Below, piece after piece: positions 20,343-29,962 of a DNA stretch of 64,000 bases. Both the position numbers and the translations under genes were made by a program. The notes beneath the pieces were generated by a model. The model was not told the origin of the DNA. It was given only the letters and a program-made list of their open reading frames with translations, and did no database searches. This DNA comes from JAJRRH01 sp047638815 (lineage in GTDB: Bacteria; Bacteroidota; Bacteroidia; Flavobacteriales_D; JABDKJ01), in contig JBLIMR010000003.1 of assembly GCA_047638815.1 (NCBI GenBank), positions 1-64,000 on the forward strand, read 5' to 3'. Position 1 is the first letter of the stretch; the number at the start of each line of letters is the position of its first letter.

Positions 20343-21263
20343 TTAGCTCTCTTTATTAATATGCTCCTTAACTATTTCCAATCCCTCCTTGAATGTCATT
20401 GGATTATAATCGAAATCTTTTTGAGCTTTAGATATGTCGAAGCCCGTTTTTGGTGGTCGCGATGCTTTTTGGTTTAAGGATGCCGTGGTAATAGGACTGA
20501 TAAGGTCTTTATTCAAAGCAAATGAATCAGCCACTTGATGGACCAATTCATAAATGCTTGCTGTTTCAGGACCAGAAACATGATAAACACCTTGTACATC
20601 GTGCTCTATCATTTGGACACATGCTTTTGCCAAGTCCTCCGCCAAAGTTGGTGATCGATATTGGTCATCAACAACGTTTATTTCTTGACCAGCTTTTAAT
20701 GCTTTAACGGCCCATAGTACCAAGTTGGACCTACTCATCTTATGCGTAACCCCATAGATAATGATCGTACGAGCTATGGCCCAATCACTCAAAGCACTTG
20801 ATTGAATTAGTTCTTCCGAGTCAAGTTTTGACTGAGCATATACACTCAATGGATTCACTTTATCTGTCTCAATGTAATTTCCTTTTTCTCCATCAAAAAC
20901 AAAATCTGTTGAGAGGTGAATCAACTTGGCCTCCACTTTAACACAAGCTTGAATAAGATTACGAACTCCTTCAACATTCAGCGCATTACATGCTTCGACA
21001 TCATCTTCGCAATGATCAACTTGGGTATAAGCCGCAGTATTAATAACGGCAGTGGGCTTGAACTTTTCAAAAACTAAGCTAACCTGCTCCGGATCACATA
21101 TATCCATCTCAGCATATTCGAAATCATAAATGCCTTCAATTCTATTAACTCCCCTTGAAGTAGCTAAGAATAGATGATCGCCACTTTCTACAAGATGGCT
21201 AACAAGTTTTTGACCCAATAATCCATTGGAGCCAGTAATTAGAATTCTATGATTTTTCGACAT
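20343..21263 (-). CDS. dTDP-4-dehydrorhamnose reductase-like SDR protein
   Basis: The 306-residue protein is an extended short-chain dehydrogenase with an N-terminal Rossmann motif (ITGSNGLLGQKLV, about 9-21) and the YxxxK catalytic pair in VYAQSKLDSEE. STDFVFDGEKGNYIE and the overall length match RmlD, which makes dTDP-L-rhamnose. No other rml genes are nearby. The related methionine adenosyltransferase beta-like group is an alternative, so I give no symbol. It lies just upstream of the symporter on the same strand. Confidence 0.78.
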   Translation of the reverse strand: MSKNHRILITGSNGLLGQKLVSHLVESGDHLFLATSRGVNRIEGIYDFEYAEMDICDPEQVSLVFEKFKPTAVINTAAYTQVDHCEDDVEACNALNVEGVRNLIQACVKVEAKLIHLSTDFVFDGEKGNYIETDKVNPLSVYAQSKLDSEELIQSSALSDWAIARTIIIYGVTHKMSRSNLVLWAVKALKAGQEINVVDDQYRSPTLAEDLAKACVQMIEHDVQGVYHVSGPETASIYELVHQVADSFALNKDLISPITTASLNQKASRPPKTGFDISKAQKDFDYNPMTFKEGLEIVKEHINKES

Positions 21264-21281
21264 TTAAAAGGTTGGAATGAT

Positions 21282-21515
21282 TTACAATTCCCAAACGGTG
21301 CGTTTCTTATGCTTTGGTTTGAAGTATTCTTTGTTTTTCAAAACGAAAGCCATTCCCAAGTATACTAGTAGCGGAGACCCAAGCGTGATAAAAGAAACAT
21401 AAATGAAAGTCAGACGGATATCACTTGACTTCATATTCATCTTTTTACCCAACCAGGTAAAAACACCATATGCTTCTCTCTCTGAAAAATCCTTTAGTTT
21501 ATCTGTAATATTCAT
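21282..21515 (-). CDS. Small PspC-domain membrane protein
   Basis: I place the start at ATG 21515 (MNITDKLKDFSE, 77 residues), 2 bases after the DUF2851 stop. A longer frame would run back into that gene. The region YGVFTWLGKKMNMKSSDIRL followed by a hydrophobic stretch (TFIYVSFITLGSPLLVYLGMAFVL) matches the PspC domain found in envelope-stress proteins. It is a single-domain version, with a basic tail at the C-terminus. Tight coupling to the DUF2851 gene suggests joint expression. Confidence 0.75.
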   Translation of the reverse strand: MNITDKLKDFSEREAYGVFTWLGKKMNMKSSDIRLTFIYVSFITLGSPLLVYLGMAFVLKNKEYFKPKHKKRTVWEL

Positions 21516-21517
21516 CT

Positions 21518-22795
21518 TTAGCTTTTTAAAAGAGCTACGCCAATCGGGCACGCCAAACATTTCTTAAAAGTACAACATTCGTTTTTTAATTCCAATAGCC
21601 CTTGAGAATCTCCTGCACAATCAGACTTTACGCCCAATTCCTGCCATTTTTTGATGATGTTGTTTGATTCCGATTTCATCTGATTCAAGAAGGAAAGCGC
21701 CCTATTCTTGAGCTCTTCATCCTTCATCAAATCACCATAAGTGAACAAAAGGGGAATGACACTATTGATCAATAGATTGTACCGTACCACGGCACCGATG
21801 GCTTTCTTTTTTGACTTTGATTCTTTTGTGAAATTGTAATGTGTATCCCAATATCCATCCAAGGATACTTGGAATAGCTTATCAATATCCTTTAATTCAT
21901 CTAAGGATTTAATTTGAGCAAACATTCGAGGTTGACGCCATAAGATCCGAGCTAATTGAGCGACTCGAACATGAGGAAAAGATGCTGGTCTCAATCCAGA
22001 AAACTGCCAAGCCTCTCTTTTCATGCTCTCCAAATTATATTTGTGCTTCAAGAATTCATACTCATCTTTTAGCTTGGCATGGTATTGATCTTTGAAATCT
22101 TCAGACAATAGACCTGCTTGTCCGATTAGAATAGCTTCTATTTGCACCAAGTTATCTCCATGTTTGGCGATAATCTCCCATGGCGATATTCTTGCCAACT
22201 GTTCGAAGGCATTCTTATTGATCTTAGCACCCAAGCTGGTTGCAATAGATTGATAGCACACTTTGTCCCAATCGTTGTTATAATACTTCAAGGAATCGAC
22301 AATGGATTGAGATTTTCTTTCCAGCCGTTGAATCAATGCACGATCCATGGCTTGATGGACAATAAGAGAGTCGACATTTGCAATTTGTGACCCACATGGA
22401 ATCCATGAAGTGTTTTCATATATCTTATGATATTGATCAATCAATTTCGGATCGATTCTAGATTTCAATTCGAGGGTTGGAAGATTTTGATTCTTGCTAT
22501 TGAATATTTCTTTATCATGTTCATAGACCACATGCAAAATAACATTGTCATAAGCCTTATCGTGCTGATGTTTATGGTTGTTCCAATCGGATGACTTAAT
22601 GTGTATTTCAACATTTCCCGCCCACTTGGTACCATCTAATGATATTAAGGAATTATGAAAATCTGGTCCGGACCCGTGATTATGAATACCATATTTTTCA
22701 ATGTTTAAATCAAGCCCTTCCGTAGTTTTCAGATCACGGTGGTTGAATCTTTTATATTTCCATATGTAATGGAGAAGGTCTTCTTTGAATCTCAT
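21518..22795 (-). CDS. DUF2851 family protein
   Basis: The 425-residue cytoplasmic protein begins MRFKEDLLHYIWKYKRF. The N-terminal part holds GSGPDFHNSLISLDG and WAGNVEIHIKSSDWNNHKHQ, which are typical of DUF2851, a Bacteroidota family of unknown function. The N-terminal fold resembles nucleases of the restriction-endonuclease type by residue pattern (D..E.H.K), but this is only an impression. The C-terminus has a cysteine group (CAGD, then ECCTFKKCLACPIG) that could bind metal or an Fe-S cluster. It is translated directly ahead of the PspC gene. Confidence 0.7.
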   Translation of the reverse strand: MRFKEDLLHYIWKYKRFNHRDLKTTEGLDLNIEKYGIHNHGSGPDFHNSLISLDGTKWAGNVEIHIKSSDWNNHKHQHDKAYDNVILHVVYEHDKEIFNSKNQNLPTLELKSRIDPKLIDQYHKIYENTSWIPCGSQIANVDSLIVHQAMDRALIQRLERKSQSIVDSLKYYNNDWDKVCYQSIATSLGAKINKNAFEQLARISPWEIIAKHGDNLVQIEAILIGQAGLLSEDFKDQYHAKLKDEYEFLKHKYNLESMKREAWQFSGLRPASFPHVRVAQLARILWRQPRMFAQIKSLDELKDIDKLFQVSLDGYWDTHYNFTKESKSKKKAIGAVVRYNLLINSVIPLLFTYGDLMKDEELKNRALSFLNQMKSESNNIIKKWQELGVKSDCAGDSQGLLELKNECCTFKKCLACPIGVALLKS

Positions 22796-22979
22796 TGTGT
22801 GTTAAATGTAGGGAATAATACCAGTCACCATAACATATAAAGGTCCAATCATCATAATAAATGTTTAATTTTAAAGGGTATCTATTGTAATCATCTCACT
22901 GTCCAATATAGTGCAATTGATGATTGATATGGGCTGGATCAAGTAATCAGTCAAAAAGACAATTGAAATTTCTAGATAA

Positions 22980-24488
22980 GTGATTAAATGGTTTAACATA
23001 TTGTTGTTGTGTTTAGTGACTGGGGCATTTGATGCTCAGTTCACTTATTTCAACGAAATTTGTGGAGAATTGAGCGATACCTTAGGTGATACATTTACCG
23101 ATGTTGAAATCATTAACGATACAATATATACTTATGGAGCCTATGCTGATCCTAGTGGCCAATATTTGCAATTGAAAAAATATGATCGTACTGGTGAACT
23201 TATTATTTCAAAAGAGTTTGAACTAGACAACAACACGACATATTTTATTGAATTTAAATACTCCTATGTGAAAGATAATAATAGTGAAAACCTCTACTTC
23301 AGTTTTGGTTTAAGCGATAGCATTAGCTCCAGAGGTATTGTTGGCAAGGTCAACGAAGACTTAGATACTCTCTGGACCAAACAATATGATCACTATAATC
23401 CCCATACGTACTTAAGAGGAAATTTGGATATTGACGATGGAATAATTTTAGTCGGTGAAATAGAATCTGATGGCTCCCAAAGGGGCACCATGCTAACGAA
23501 AATAGATTATGATGGTATTATTATTTGGGATGAAGTACTGGGACATGCAAATGGGAATATAAATCGCAACGCAAATGTTATTAGAAAAGGTGGCTATTTG
23601 TTTCTTGGAGGATCGGTAAGATCCGATGGCATTTTAGTCGGTCTTTTAACTAAAACTGATTTAAACGGCAATGTGTTATGGGAAAATTTTTATGATGACT
23701 CGCAAGAACCCATCGAAACCAATTCTAGTTCATATACTGTAGAAATTTTGGATAGTGGAGATGCAATCTCCGTTAATTCTGTAGATAATGAATCTGCAGG
23801 GCCATCAACATTGGATTGGTACATAAAGGTTATAGTTAATAAAGTGGATTTTGAGAATGATTCCATTTATTGGGAGTAACAATAATTAGACAACTATGAA
23901 TCACAGAATGGCGGTGTGATAAAAGTTGTCCCAACGGCTGAAGGTGGCATGATTATTTTGGGTGGTGATCTTAATGGTGATTTAGTAAGCTGGCTCTTGA
24001 AAATAGACGAAGATGGCATCCAAGAATGGCATAAACATTATGGCTATGAAATTGGTTACCAACACTTCAATCAGCCCTTCGATGTAGAGCAATGTTCCGA
24101 TGGCGGCTATCTTATTGTTGGAAAATATACCAACTGGAATGAACCAGGTACCCAAGCTAGATCATGGATGGTAAAAACTGATCCCTGTGGGGATATAGAA
24201 TGGAATGGTTGTGTGCCAGTGGGTATTGGTGATATTGAGATGATTGATCAGGAGGATGTGAGGTTGTATCCTAATCCTACAGCGGGCAATTTCACAATAC
24301 AACTTGCTAACTTGTTTCATAATGGGGAAGTTCAAATATATAATATGATGGGAAGCTTGGTATACCATAAAAGAATCAATGGAGAAAAAAGTGGTCACGC
24401 TTTGAATTTAAATTCAGGTATATATCTCATTAATTTATTGGAAGAAAATCGGGTTGTCTGGTTGGAGAGGTTGGAAATTGTGCGGTAA
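22980..24488 (+). pseudogene. T9SS type A secreted beta-propeller-like protein, broken by two in-frame stops
   Basis: Two frames, 22980-23879 and 23886-24488, lie in the same register. They are separated only by TAA-CAA-TAA (23877-23885). The first has a GTG start directly after a stop and a signal peptide (WFNILLLCLVTGAFDAQ). Both sides share repeats of the type TKTDLNGNVLWENFY and LKIDEDGIQEWHKHYG, so homology continues across the stops. The second part ends with a type A sorting domain (LYPNPTAGNFTIQL, then GIYLINLL). The simplest reading is one roughly 500-residue secreted protein inactivated by two nonsense changes. A second start at GTG 23916 would lack a signal peptide, so two separate genes are unlikely. 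Confidence 0.7.
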
Positions 24489-24522
24489 ATCTATTTTCGT
24501 TCTTCACAAAAATTTAATGCTT

Positions 24523-25335
24523 TTACATCAAATCTTTAATCAAAGCGCTTAGCTTTCTCGCTTCCAATCCAGCCGCTTCCGCAAAATCATCTGCCTGACT
24601 GGCATAAATTATCCCTCTTGAAGAATTAATCAAAATCCCAGCGTCACCATTATCAAGAAGTGTATTCTTCATGACTGATTCCAGATCACCACCTTGGGCA
24701 CCAACGCCCGGAATCAACAGGAAATGATCACCAACTTCTTCTCTAACTTTTTTAAGCTCCTCCCCTCTGGTGGCTCCAGCAACGAACATCAAGTTTTCTG
24801 GATTTCCCCATGCTTTTGCTTTGCTAATAACTTCTTGATACAGCTTTTTGTCTCCTCCCAATCCTTGAAAATCTTGTGATCCCTTATTCGATGTTAGCAC
24901 CAAAAGAATAACCCATCTATCTGCAAACTGCAGAAATGGTGCTACTGAATCTTCACCCATATATGGTGCCACAGTAACTCCATGGCAATCCATGGCTTCG
25001 AAAAAAGCTTTCGCATATCTTGAAGAGGTATTTCCTATGTCTCCACGTTTCGCATCCGCGATAACGAAATGCTTGGGATAATTCTTTCTAATGTAATCAA
25101 CTGTTAGCTCAAACTGTTGCCAACCCCAAGAGCCATACGATTCGTAGAAAGCAGTGTTTGGTTTGTATGCCACACAATATTCATGAGTTGCATCAACTAT
25201 GGCTTTGTTGAATTCGAAAATCCAGTTTTCTTTTTCCGCAATAGATTTAGGTACTTTATCAATATCTGGATCTAGACCAACACACAGTACCGTCTTCTTT
25301 TCTTGGATTTGTTGGATGAGTTGTTTTCGGGTCAA
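24523..25335 (-). CDS. pyrF: Orotidine 5'-phosphate decarboxylase
   Basis: The 270-residue enzyme makes UMP from OMP in pyrimidine synthesis. The catalytic segment VIADAKRGDIGNTS (with the Asp-Lys-Asp array) is intact, and CVGLDPDIDKVP at the N-terminus and LIPGVGAQGGD near the C-terminus fit the longer, type 2 subfamily. The start codon appears to be TTG at 25335 (MTRKQLIQQI), because no in-frame ATG lies close upstream. It follows prfA on the same strand. Confidence 0.94.
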   Translation of the reverse strand: MTRKQLIQQIQEKKTVLCVGLDPDIDKVPKSIAEKENWIFEFNKAIVDATHEYCVAYKPNTAFYESYGSWGWQQFELTVDYIRKNYPKHFVIADAKRGDIGNTSSRYAKAFFEAMDCHGVTVAPYMGEDSVAPFLQFADRWVILLVLTSNKGSQDFQGLGGDKKLYQEVISKAKAWGNPENLMFVAGATRGEELKKVREEVGDHFLLIPGVGAQGGDLESVMKNTLLDNGDAGILINSSRGIIYASQADDFAEAAGLEARKLSALIKDLM

Positions 25336-25454
25336 AATATATAGTCTTTTTGTCGTAAGTCGGTCAGTCGTATGTCCGTTACTCGTGTGTTGTTGTTTTT
25401 AATTTCTGAATTATCTAATCCATTTCCAAATTTTCAAATCGATTAATCTTCAAA

Positions 25455-26537
25455 TTAACTACGATCCCCTGCTTTTAGTTTTTCTGTGTTTTCGGCCATT
25501 TTTAGCGACTCTATTATTTCATCGATGTCACCATCAATGATATTTCCTAGGTTGTATAAGGTCAGGTTGATTCTGTGATCCGTTACTCTTCCTTGGGGAT
25601 AATTGTATGTTCTAATTTTTGCAGATCTATCACCTGAACTTACCATTGACTTTCTATGGATTGCATCCTCTGCCAACTTCTTTTGCAACTCCAATTCATA
25701 GATTCTTGATCGCAATACTTTCAAGGCCTTGTCGTAGTTTTTCAACTTTGATTTCTGATCTTGACATTGCGCTACAATTCCAGTTGGAATGTGGGTTAAT
25801 CGAATGGCTGAATATGTTGTATTCACGGATTGACCTCCGGGTCCTGAAGAGCAAAACTCATCTCTTCTTATATCTGATTTATTTAACACAATGTCAAACT
25901 CATCGGCCTCTGGCAATACGATGACCGTAGCCGCTGAAGTATGCACCCGTCCCTGAGTTTCCGTTTGTGGCACACGTTGAACACGGTGAACTCCGGCCTC
26001 AAACTTTAGCTCCCCATATGCTCCAGGTCCATTAACATTGAAAATAACTTCCTTAAATCCACCAGATGTTCCGTCACTCTGGTCCACCATTTCCATTTGC
26101 CAACCTTTATCAGAAATATATTTAGCATACATCCTCATGAGGTCTCCAGCAAAAAGACTGGCTTCATCTCCGCCCGTCCCAGCACGAATTTCCATTACCG
26201 CATTCTTGTCATCTTCCGGATCCTTGGGAATGAGCATCATTCTAATCTCCGCATCCATTTTGACCTTAGTTTCCTCAAGTTCTCCCAACTCGGACTTGGC
26301 CATATCTTTGAATTCAGGGTCGTCCTCTGTACTTATAATTTCTTTGGAGGAATCAATGTTCTCAAGAACATCTCTATACTTTTCATACACCTCAACAAAA
26401 GCTTCAAGATCTTTATATTCTTTCATCAATTTGGTGTAACGCTTCATGTCCGTAATAATATCCGGATCTACGATTTGTTTTGCAACCTCTTGATGACGTT
26501 CGGCAATGATTGAAAGTTTGGTGAGATAATTACTCAT
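25455..26537 (-). CDS. prfA: Peptide chain release factor 1
   Basis: The 360-residue protein ends translation at UAA and UAG. The peptidyl-tRNA hydrolysis motif GGQ is at 234-236 ([10 protein letters not shown]). The RF1-type codon-recognition tripeptide is PQT (190-192, within [12 protein letters not shown]), in place of the SPF found in RF2. The length is normal. A dispersed repeat lies between it and purM. Confidence 0.96.
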   Translation of the reverse strand: MSNYLTKLSIIAERHQEVAKQIVDPDIITDMKRYTKLMKEYKDLEAFVEVYEKYRDVLENIDSSKEIISTEDDPEFKDMAKSELGELEETKVKMDAEIRMMLIPKDPEDDKNAVMEIRAGTGGDEASLFAGDLMRMYAKYISDKGWQMEMVDQSDGTSGGFKEVIFNVNGPGAYGELKFEAGVHRVQRVPQTETQGRVHTSAATVIVLPEADEFDIVLNKSDIRRDEFCSSGPGGQSVNTTYSAIRLTHIPTGIVAQCQDQKSKLKNYDKALKVLRSRIYELELQKKLAEDAIHRKSMVSSGDRSAKIRTYNYPQGRVTDHRINLTLYNLGNIIDGDIDEIIESLKMAENTEKLKAGDRS

Positions 26538-26576
26538 ATATAAGTGAAAAGGGAAAAGTTAAAAAAGAAAAGTGAT

Positions 26577-26597
26577 CCTTCGACAAGCTCAGGAACC
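26577..26597. repeat. Dispersed palindromic repeat, copy 2
   Basis: CCTTCGA and GCTCAGG flank a three-base centre and are followed by AACC, forming an imperfect palindrome between prfA and purM. It is related to the copy at 625-646. Confidence 0.5.
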
Positions 26598-26619
26598 AAA
26601 TAGTTAAAAGCTAAAATAG

Positions 26620-27789
26620 CTAACGGTAAATGAATTCACCGTGTTTGGATTTTATGGTCAATTTCTTTTCGGTGCTTTCCTCCACTCTCCCGACAATCTG
26701 TGCATCCACATTATAACTTTTGGAAATGCGAATCACATCTTCTGCAATTTCTTCAGGTATGTACAGTTCCAACCTACTTCCCATATTGAAAACCTTGTAC
26801 ATTTCTTTCCAATCAGTCTTCGATTCTTCTTGAATGATTTGGAACAATGGCGGTTCATCAAATAGATTGTCTTTTACAATATGAAGGTTGTCAATAAAGT
26901 GCAATATCTTTGTTTGGGCTCCACCACTACAATGTACCATTCCATTAATCTTAGATCGGAATGACTTGAGAATCTCAGCCACAATTGGCGCATATGTTCT
27001 AGTTGGTGAAAGCACAAGCTGCCCCATGTTGACATCAAGACCTTCTACTTCGTCTGTTAACTTTTTAGATCCGCTATAAACCAAATCTTCAGGCACCAAA
27101 GGATCAAAAGTCTCTGGATATTTTTCAGCCAAGTACTTACCAAATACATCATGGCGTGCAGACGTAAGGCCATTACTGCCCATACCTCCGTTGTATGCAT
27201 CTTCATAAGTTGCCTGACCATAAGACGCCAATCCAACAATAACATCCCCAGCTTTTATATTGGCGTTGTTAATTATATCAGATCTTTTTGCCCTTGCAAA
27301 GGCAGTAAAACCTACATCTAATGTTCTAACTATATCTCCAACGTCTGCAGTTTCACCTCCAGCGAGCACAATACCCACACCCTGAGATCTAAGTTTTTCC
27401 AAATATGTTTCAGTCCCCTGAATAAGTTCTTTGATCACAGCGCCTGTAATCAAGTTTTTGTTTCGGCCAATGGTAGACGATAAAACAATGTTATCTGTAA
27501 TACCGACACAGATGAGATCATCAATATTCATAATGATGGCATCCTGAATAATGCCTTTCCATACACTTTCATCACCCGTCTCCTTCCAATATGCATATGC
27601 CAATGAAGGTTTTGTTCCTGCCGTATCTGCGTGCATTACATTACAATACTCTTCATCCCCGCCAACCAAGTCGGGAAGAATTTTACAGAAGGCTTGAGGA
27701 AAGAGCCCCTTGTCTAAGTTTTTAATGGCAGCATGTACATCTTCCTTATCTGCTGAGACTCCTCTTGATTGATATTTTGTATTCATCAT
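26620..27789 (-). CDS. purM: Phosphoribosylformylglycinamidine cyclo-ligase (AIR synthetase)
   Basis: The 389-residue enzyme closes the imidazole ring in purine synthesis with ATP. It begins YQSRGVSADKEDV. The segments MHADTAGTKPSLAY, IMNIDDLICVG and LAGGETADVGDI are those of the PurM fold. It is longer than the E. coli enzyme (about 345), as is usual for Bacteroidota. No other pur genes are adjacent. Confidence 0.88.
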   Translation of the reverse strand: MMNTKYQSRGVSADKEDVHAAIKNLDKGLFPQAFCKILPDLVGGDEEYCNVMHADTAGTKPSLAYAYWKETGDESVWKGIIQDAIIMNIDDLICVGITDNIVLSSTIGRNKNLITGAVIKELIQGTETYLEKLRSQGVGIVLAGGETADVGDIVRTLDVGFTAFARAKRSDIINNANIKAGDVIVGLASYGQATYEDAYNGGMGSNGLTSARHDVFGKYLAEKYPETFDPLVPEDLVYSGSKKLTDEVEGLDVNMGQLVLSPTRTYAPIVAEILKSFRSKINGMVHCSGGAQTKILHFIDNLHIVKDNLFDEPPLFQIIQEESKTDWKEMYKVFNMGSRLELYIPEEIAEDVIRISKSYNVDAQIVGRVEESTEKKLTIKSKHGEFIYR

Positions 27790-27838
27790 TATGGATACAA
27801 ATATCCGTAAAATGATTGTGAATCGATTATGTATGACA

Positions 27839-27872
27839 GAAAAAAATCCCTTCGTTATTCACGAAGGGATTT
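27839..27872 (-). terminator. Rho-independent terminator after the PorE-like gene
   Basis: AAATCCCTTCGT and ACGAAGGGATTT form a perfect 12-bp stem with a 5-base loop, followed by a T run on the minus strand. It lies 22 bases after the PorE-like stop. Confidence 0.9.
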
Positions 27873-27893
27873 CTTAAATCAGTTTAATTGGTA

Positions 27894-29849
27894 TTAATTG
27901 GGAACATAGTCCCAACTTAACACTCTAAATACGGTTCGTCTATTTTTTTGATGTCCCGCCTCTTTTTCTTCAGTGGTTGACATTTTTCGGATCGCAGCAT
28001 CTGAAACCTTCAATTTCGTTTCACCATAACCACGTGATTTCATTCTTGCTGATGGAATCCCTTTTGAGATCAAATAATCAACACATGACTGGGCTCTATT
28101 GTCAGACAACTTTTGGTTAGTGTTGTTCTGGCCTCTAGAATCAGTATGGGCAGCAAGCTCAATGATAATTGTTGGATTATCAACCAATGTGGTTAATAAG
28201 AAGTTAAGTGAATCTTTTGATGCTGGTTTCAAAGCAGCACTTCCAAGGTCATATTGAACTTCAGGAAAATTAATCTCATCCACCTTGGTACTCTGCAAGA
28301 AGTATTCTTTTACAAATGTGGTAGACTCTTCCATTCCAACAGTACTTATGTTATCCTTTGCCACAAGATAATCCACCAATCCAACTTCTATGGTATAATT
28401 CACATCCGGGTTGATGTATCTTTCATCACCATTGTCTGCAAAGTTGAAAGCTCCGTTTCCATCTGCATTAGCTTGAAAAGAAGATCCGTCAGAACCAACT
28501 ACTTTTATATAAGCTCCTTCTAGAGGGAATTGCTCTTGTTTATCATAAACATAACCGCTAAACGCGAATACCTTTTTTGGCAATGTAAAGGAATAGATGT
28601 CATCCATTCCTTTTCCTCCTTGTCTATCAGAAGAGAAAAATCCTTTTTCATCGTCTCCATCAAAGATTATTGAAAAATCATTTCCATTTGTATTAATAGG
28701 GTATCCCATGTTGGTAGCATCTCCCCATTCCATATCTCCTGTTTTAGAAGCTTCGAAAATATCAAGTCCACCCATATTTTCTCTTCCCATAGAAGAAAAA
28801 TATAGCTTTCCATTATTTCTTAAGTGCGGGAATAATTCATCTTTAGTCGTGTTAACACCAGGCCCAAGGTTTTTTGGTGTACCCCAGGTTCCTCCTTCAT
28901 TAACGGTAATAAAAATATCTTTACCCCCCATTGTCCCTGGAAGATCAGATGCAAAAACCATATATTTACCATCTGCAGAAATTGATGGATGACCGATAGT
29001 TATTTTTTCCTGGTCATCGCCTTTGAAAGGAACTATTTGAGCTGCTCCCCATTTATCACCAGTCTTGGCTACCATATATATGTCACATCCATCATCCTCT
29101 TCTCTTGGACATCTTGTAAAGTACATTACTTGGCCTTCTTGCGCTAGACAAGATCCCCCCTCATGATTAGGCGTATTAACCGTGGTACCTAATCTCACTG
29201 GCTCACTCCATTTTCCTTTTTGATCTCTTGTTGCCATGAACAAATCTTCGAAGCTTTCGCCTGTTCTTTTAAATTCTTCTAATCCTGTTGCCCCTTGTCT
29301 TGAAGAAGAAAATATAATCTCTTCCCCATTTCCCACACTCAATAACGGTGCGAAATCATAAAACTCTGTATTTAGCATCATTTCAGGCGTAACTTCGTAC
29401 GCTGAAGGTGCCTTTCCTGATGAAATAGCATATTCACAGGAAGTCTTTGCCTTCTTCGCCAACGAAGGATCACCTCCTTTATCGATATAAGTATCGAAAG
29501 ATTCTTGCGCTTCCTTATATCTTCCTTGTCCTTGTAGCGATTTACCAAGGTAATAGTGCGACATAATATCTTTATGTTGCCCTTTTATTGCTCTCAAATA
29601 CCATGTTTCAGCTTGAGCATGATTGTGAAGCATTCTATAAGACTCCCCAACCATATAGATTAACCTTGCCTTTTCATCGGCATTCTTCTCTAATGCGTAT
29701 GCTTTTTTGTAAAAATCAATTGCAGTGTAGTACCCTTCATTTTTAAAGTAGTGCTCACCCTTTTCCTTAGGTGTTACGGGGTCTTGGGCATTCATTTGAA
29801 TGGCTCCAAGAACAAATAATCCAAATAAAATATGCTTGATCATCTTCAT
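27894..29849 (-). CDS. PorE-like OmpA-family protein (TPR, propeller, CRD, OmpA domains)
   Basis: The 651-residue protein has a signal peptide (ILFGLFVLGAIQMNAQ), tetratricopeptide-like repeats (about 25-150), a PD40/WD40-like propeller with several repeats such as GKYMVFASDLPGTMGGKD and KLYFSSMGRENMGGLD (about 165-435), a carboxypeptidase-regulatory-like domain (about 440-540) and an OmpA peptidoglycan-binding domain (ELAAHTDSRG, then LSDNRAQSCVDYLISKGI). This four-domain order is that of PorE, a T9SS component linking the machine to peptidoglycan. Bacteroidota carry paralogues with the same order, so I call it PorE-like and give no symbol. No lipobox Cys is evident after the signal. Confidence 0.75.
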   Translation of the reverse strand: MKMIKHILFGLFVLGAIQMNAQDPVTPKEKGEHYFKNEGYYTAIDFYKKAYALEKNADEKARLIYMVGESYRMLHNHAQAETWYLRAIKGQHKDIMSHYYLGKSLQGQGRYKEAQESFDTYIDKGGDPSLAKKAKTSCEYAISSGKAPSAYEVTPEMMLNTEFYDFAPLLSVGNGEEIIFSSSRQGATGLEEFKRTGESFEDLFMATRDQKGKWSEPVRLGTTVNTPNHEGGSCLAQEGQVMYFTRCPREEDDGCDIYMVAKTGDKWGAAQIVPFKGDDQEKITIGHPSISADGKYMVFASDLPGTMGGKDIFITVNEGGTWGTPKNLGPGVNTTKDELFPHLRNNGKLYFSSMGRENMGGLDIFEASKTGDMEWGDATNMGYPINTNGNDFSIIFDGDDEKGFFSSDRQGGKGMDDIYSFTLPKKVFAFSGYVYDKQEQFPLEGAYIKVVGSDGSSFQANADGNGAFNFADNGDERYINPDVNYTIEVGLVDYLVAKDNISTVGMEESTTFVKEYFLQSTKVDEINFPEVQYDLGSAALKPASKDSLNFLLTTLVDNPTIIIELAAHTDSRGQNNTNQKLSDNRAQSCVDYLISKGIPSARMKSRGYGETKLKVSDAAIRKMSTTEEKEAGHQKNRRTVFRVLSWDYVPN

Positions 29850-29962
29850 TTTCTGTCTATTAGATTTTTCAGTTGGCTAATTTAATTAATTTTTCTTTCC
29901 CTCGTTATTTGTGCATTAATATTACTGCACATTATCGTCTTCCTAGTTTTTCACCTAAAAGT

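Noticed and set aside
23877..23885. Programmed stop-codon read-through in the secreted-protein gene
   Set aside because: Two UAA stops one codon apart, with no structured element seen downstream, make recoding less likely than nonsense decay.
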